Shown: positions 63,934 through 64,000 of the stretch, in pieces | How the letters are laid out: each line of letters starts with the position of its first letter | How positions within the stretch are numbered: the stretch's first letter is position 1 | NCBI GenBank assembly: GCA_020086605.1 | Contig: JACBWW010000017.1 | Location: 11,458,032-11,522,031 of the forward strand | DNA: 64,000 bases | DNA from: Lanius collurio | Lineage: Eukaryota > Chordata > Aves > Passeriformes > Laniidae | Direction: 5' to 3' | The notes under the pieces: generated by a model | Databases searched by the model: none | The model's input: only the letters and a program-made list of their open reading frames with translations | What the model was told of the DNA's origin: nothing | Program-made: the position numbers and the translations under genes

Positions 63934-64000
63934 CTAAGAGGACATATGTCATAATTAAAACTATGGAAGAAAAGTTCTGAAATAATACTTTCTTCTTTAG

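Overview
The window looks like bird DNA, most likely a songbird. The main gene, SVIL (supervillin), is compact, with 27 coding exons in about 41 kb. A CR1 LINE 3' end of avian type lies in one SVIL intron, and the other recognisable repeats are short LTR elements. This assignment comes from reading, not from a database search. The strand with most genes is minus.

Layout by region. 1-1564: no gene seen. 1565-5294: an LTR element on the plus strand, bounded by two 305-bp LTRs and a 6-bp target duplication (ACCAGC). Its interior has a broken gag-like fragment, a GC-rich stretch, a Y-box/cold-shock-domain reading frame of cellular type interrupted by one stop, a nested 711-bp solo LTR with its own 5-bp duplication (CCATT), a second LTR-like promoter segment, and an env-like hydrophobic remnant. 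The layout resembles a defective retrovirus that picked up a host cDNA. 5295-11050: no gene seen. 11060-11950: a CpG island with a 56-bp tandem duplication; its gene is not identified. 13.7-16.0 kb: three exon-like segments on the minus strand. Two adjacent ones splice in frame and resemble the centriolar protein C2CD3. The third resembles a coiled-coil exon of RPGRIP1L/RPGRIP1 but does not follow the other two in frame. A 10-base assembly gap lies at 16514-16523. About 16.3-21.86 kb: no firm gene.

21.87-63.93 kb: the 3' part of SVIL on the minus strand. I placed 27 coding exons. Their phases agree at all 26 junctions, and together they encode 1505 residues ending at a stop at 22729-22731. 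The 5' end of the gene, including the promoter and the N-terminal exons, lies beyond the right edge. The encoded part runs from the disordered actin/myosin-binding half, through the gelsolin-like repeats, to the villin-type headpiece. Introns hold a CR1 fragment, a 179-bp solo LTR with a 6-bp duplication, simple repeats and a 53-bp tandem duplication.

SVIL is the only gene here whose function can be stated firmly: it is a membrane-linked actin and myosin II organiser. The item most worth follow-up is the LTR element carrying the cold-shock-domain frame. The C2CD3-like exons just 3' of SVIL come second.
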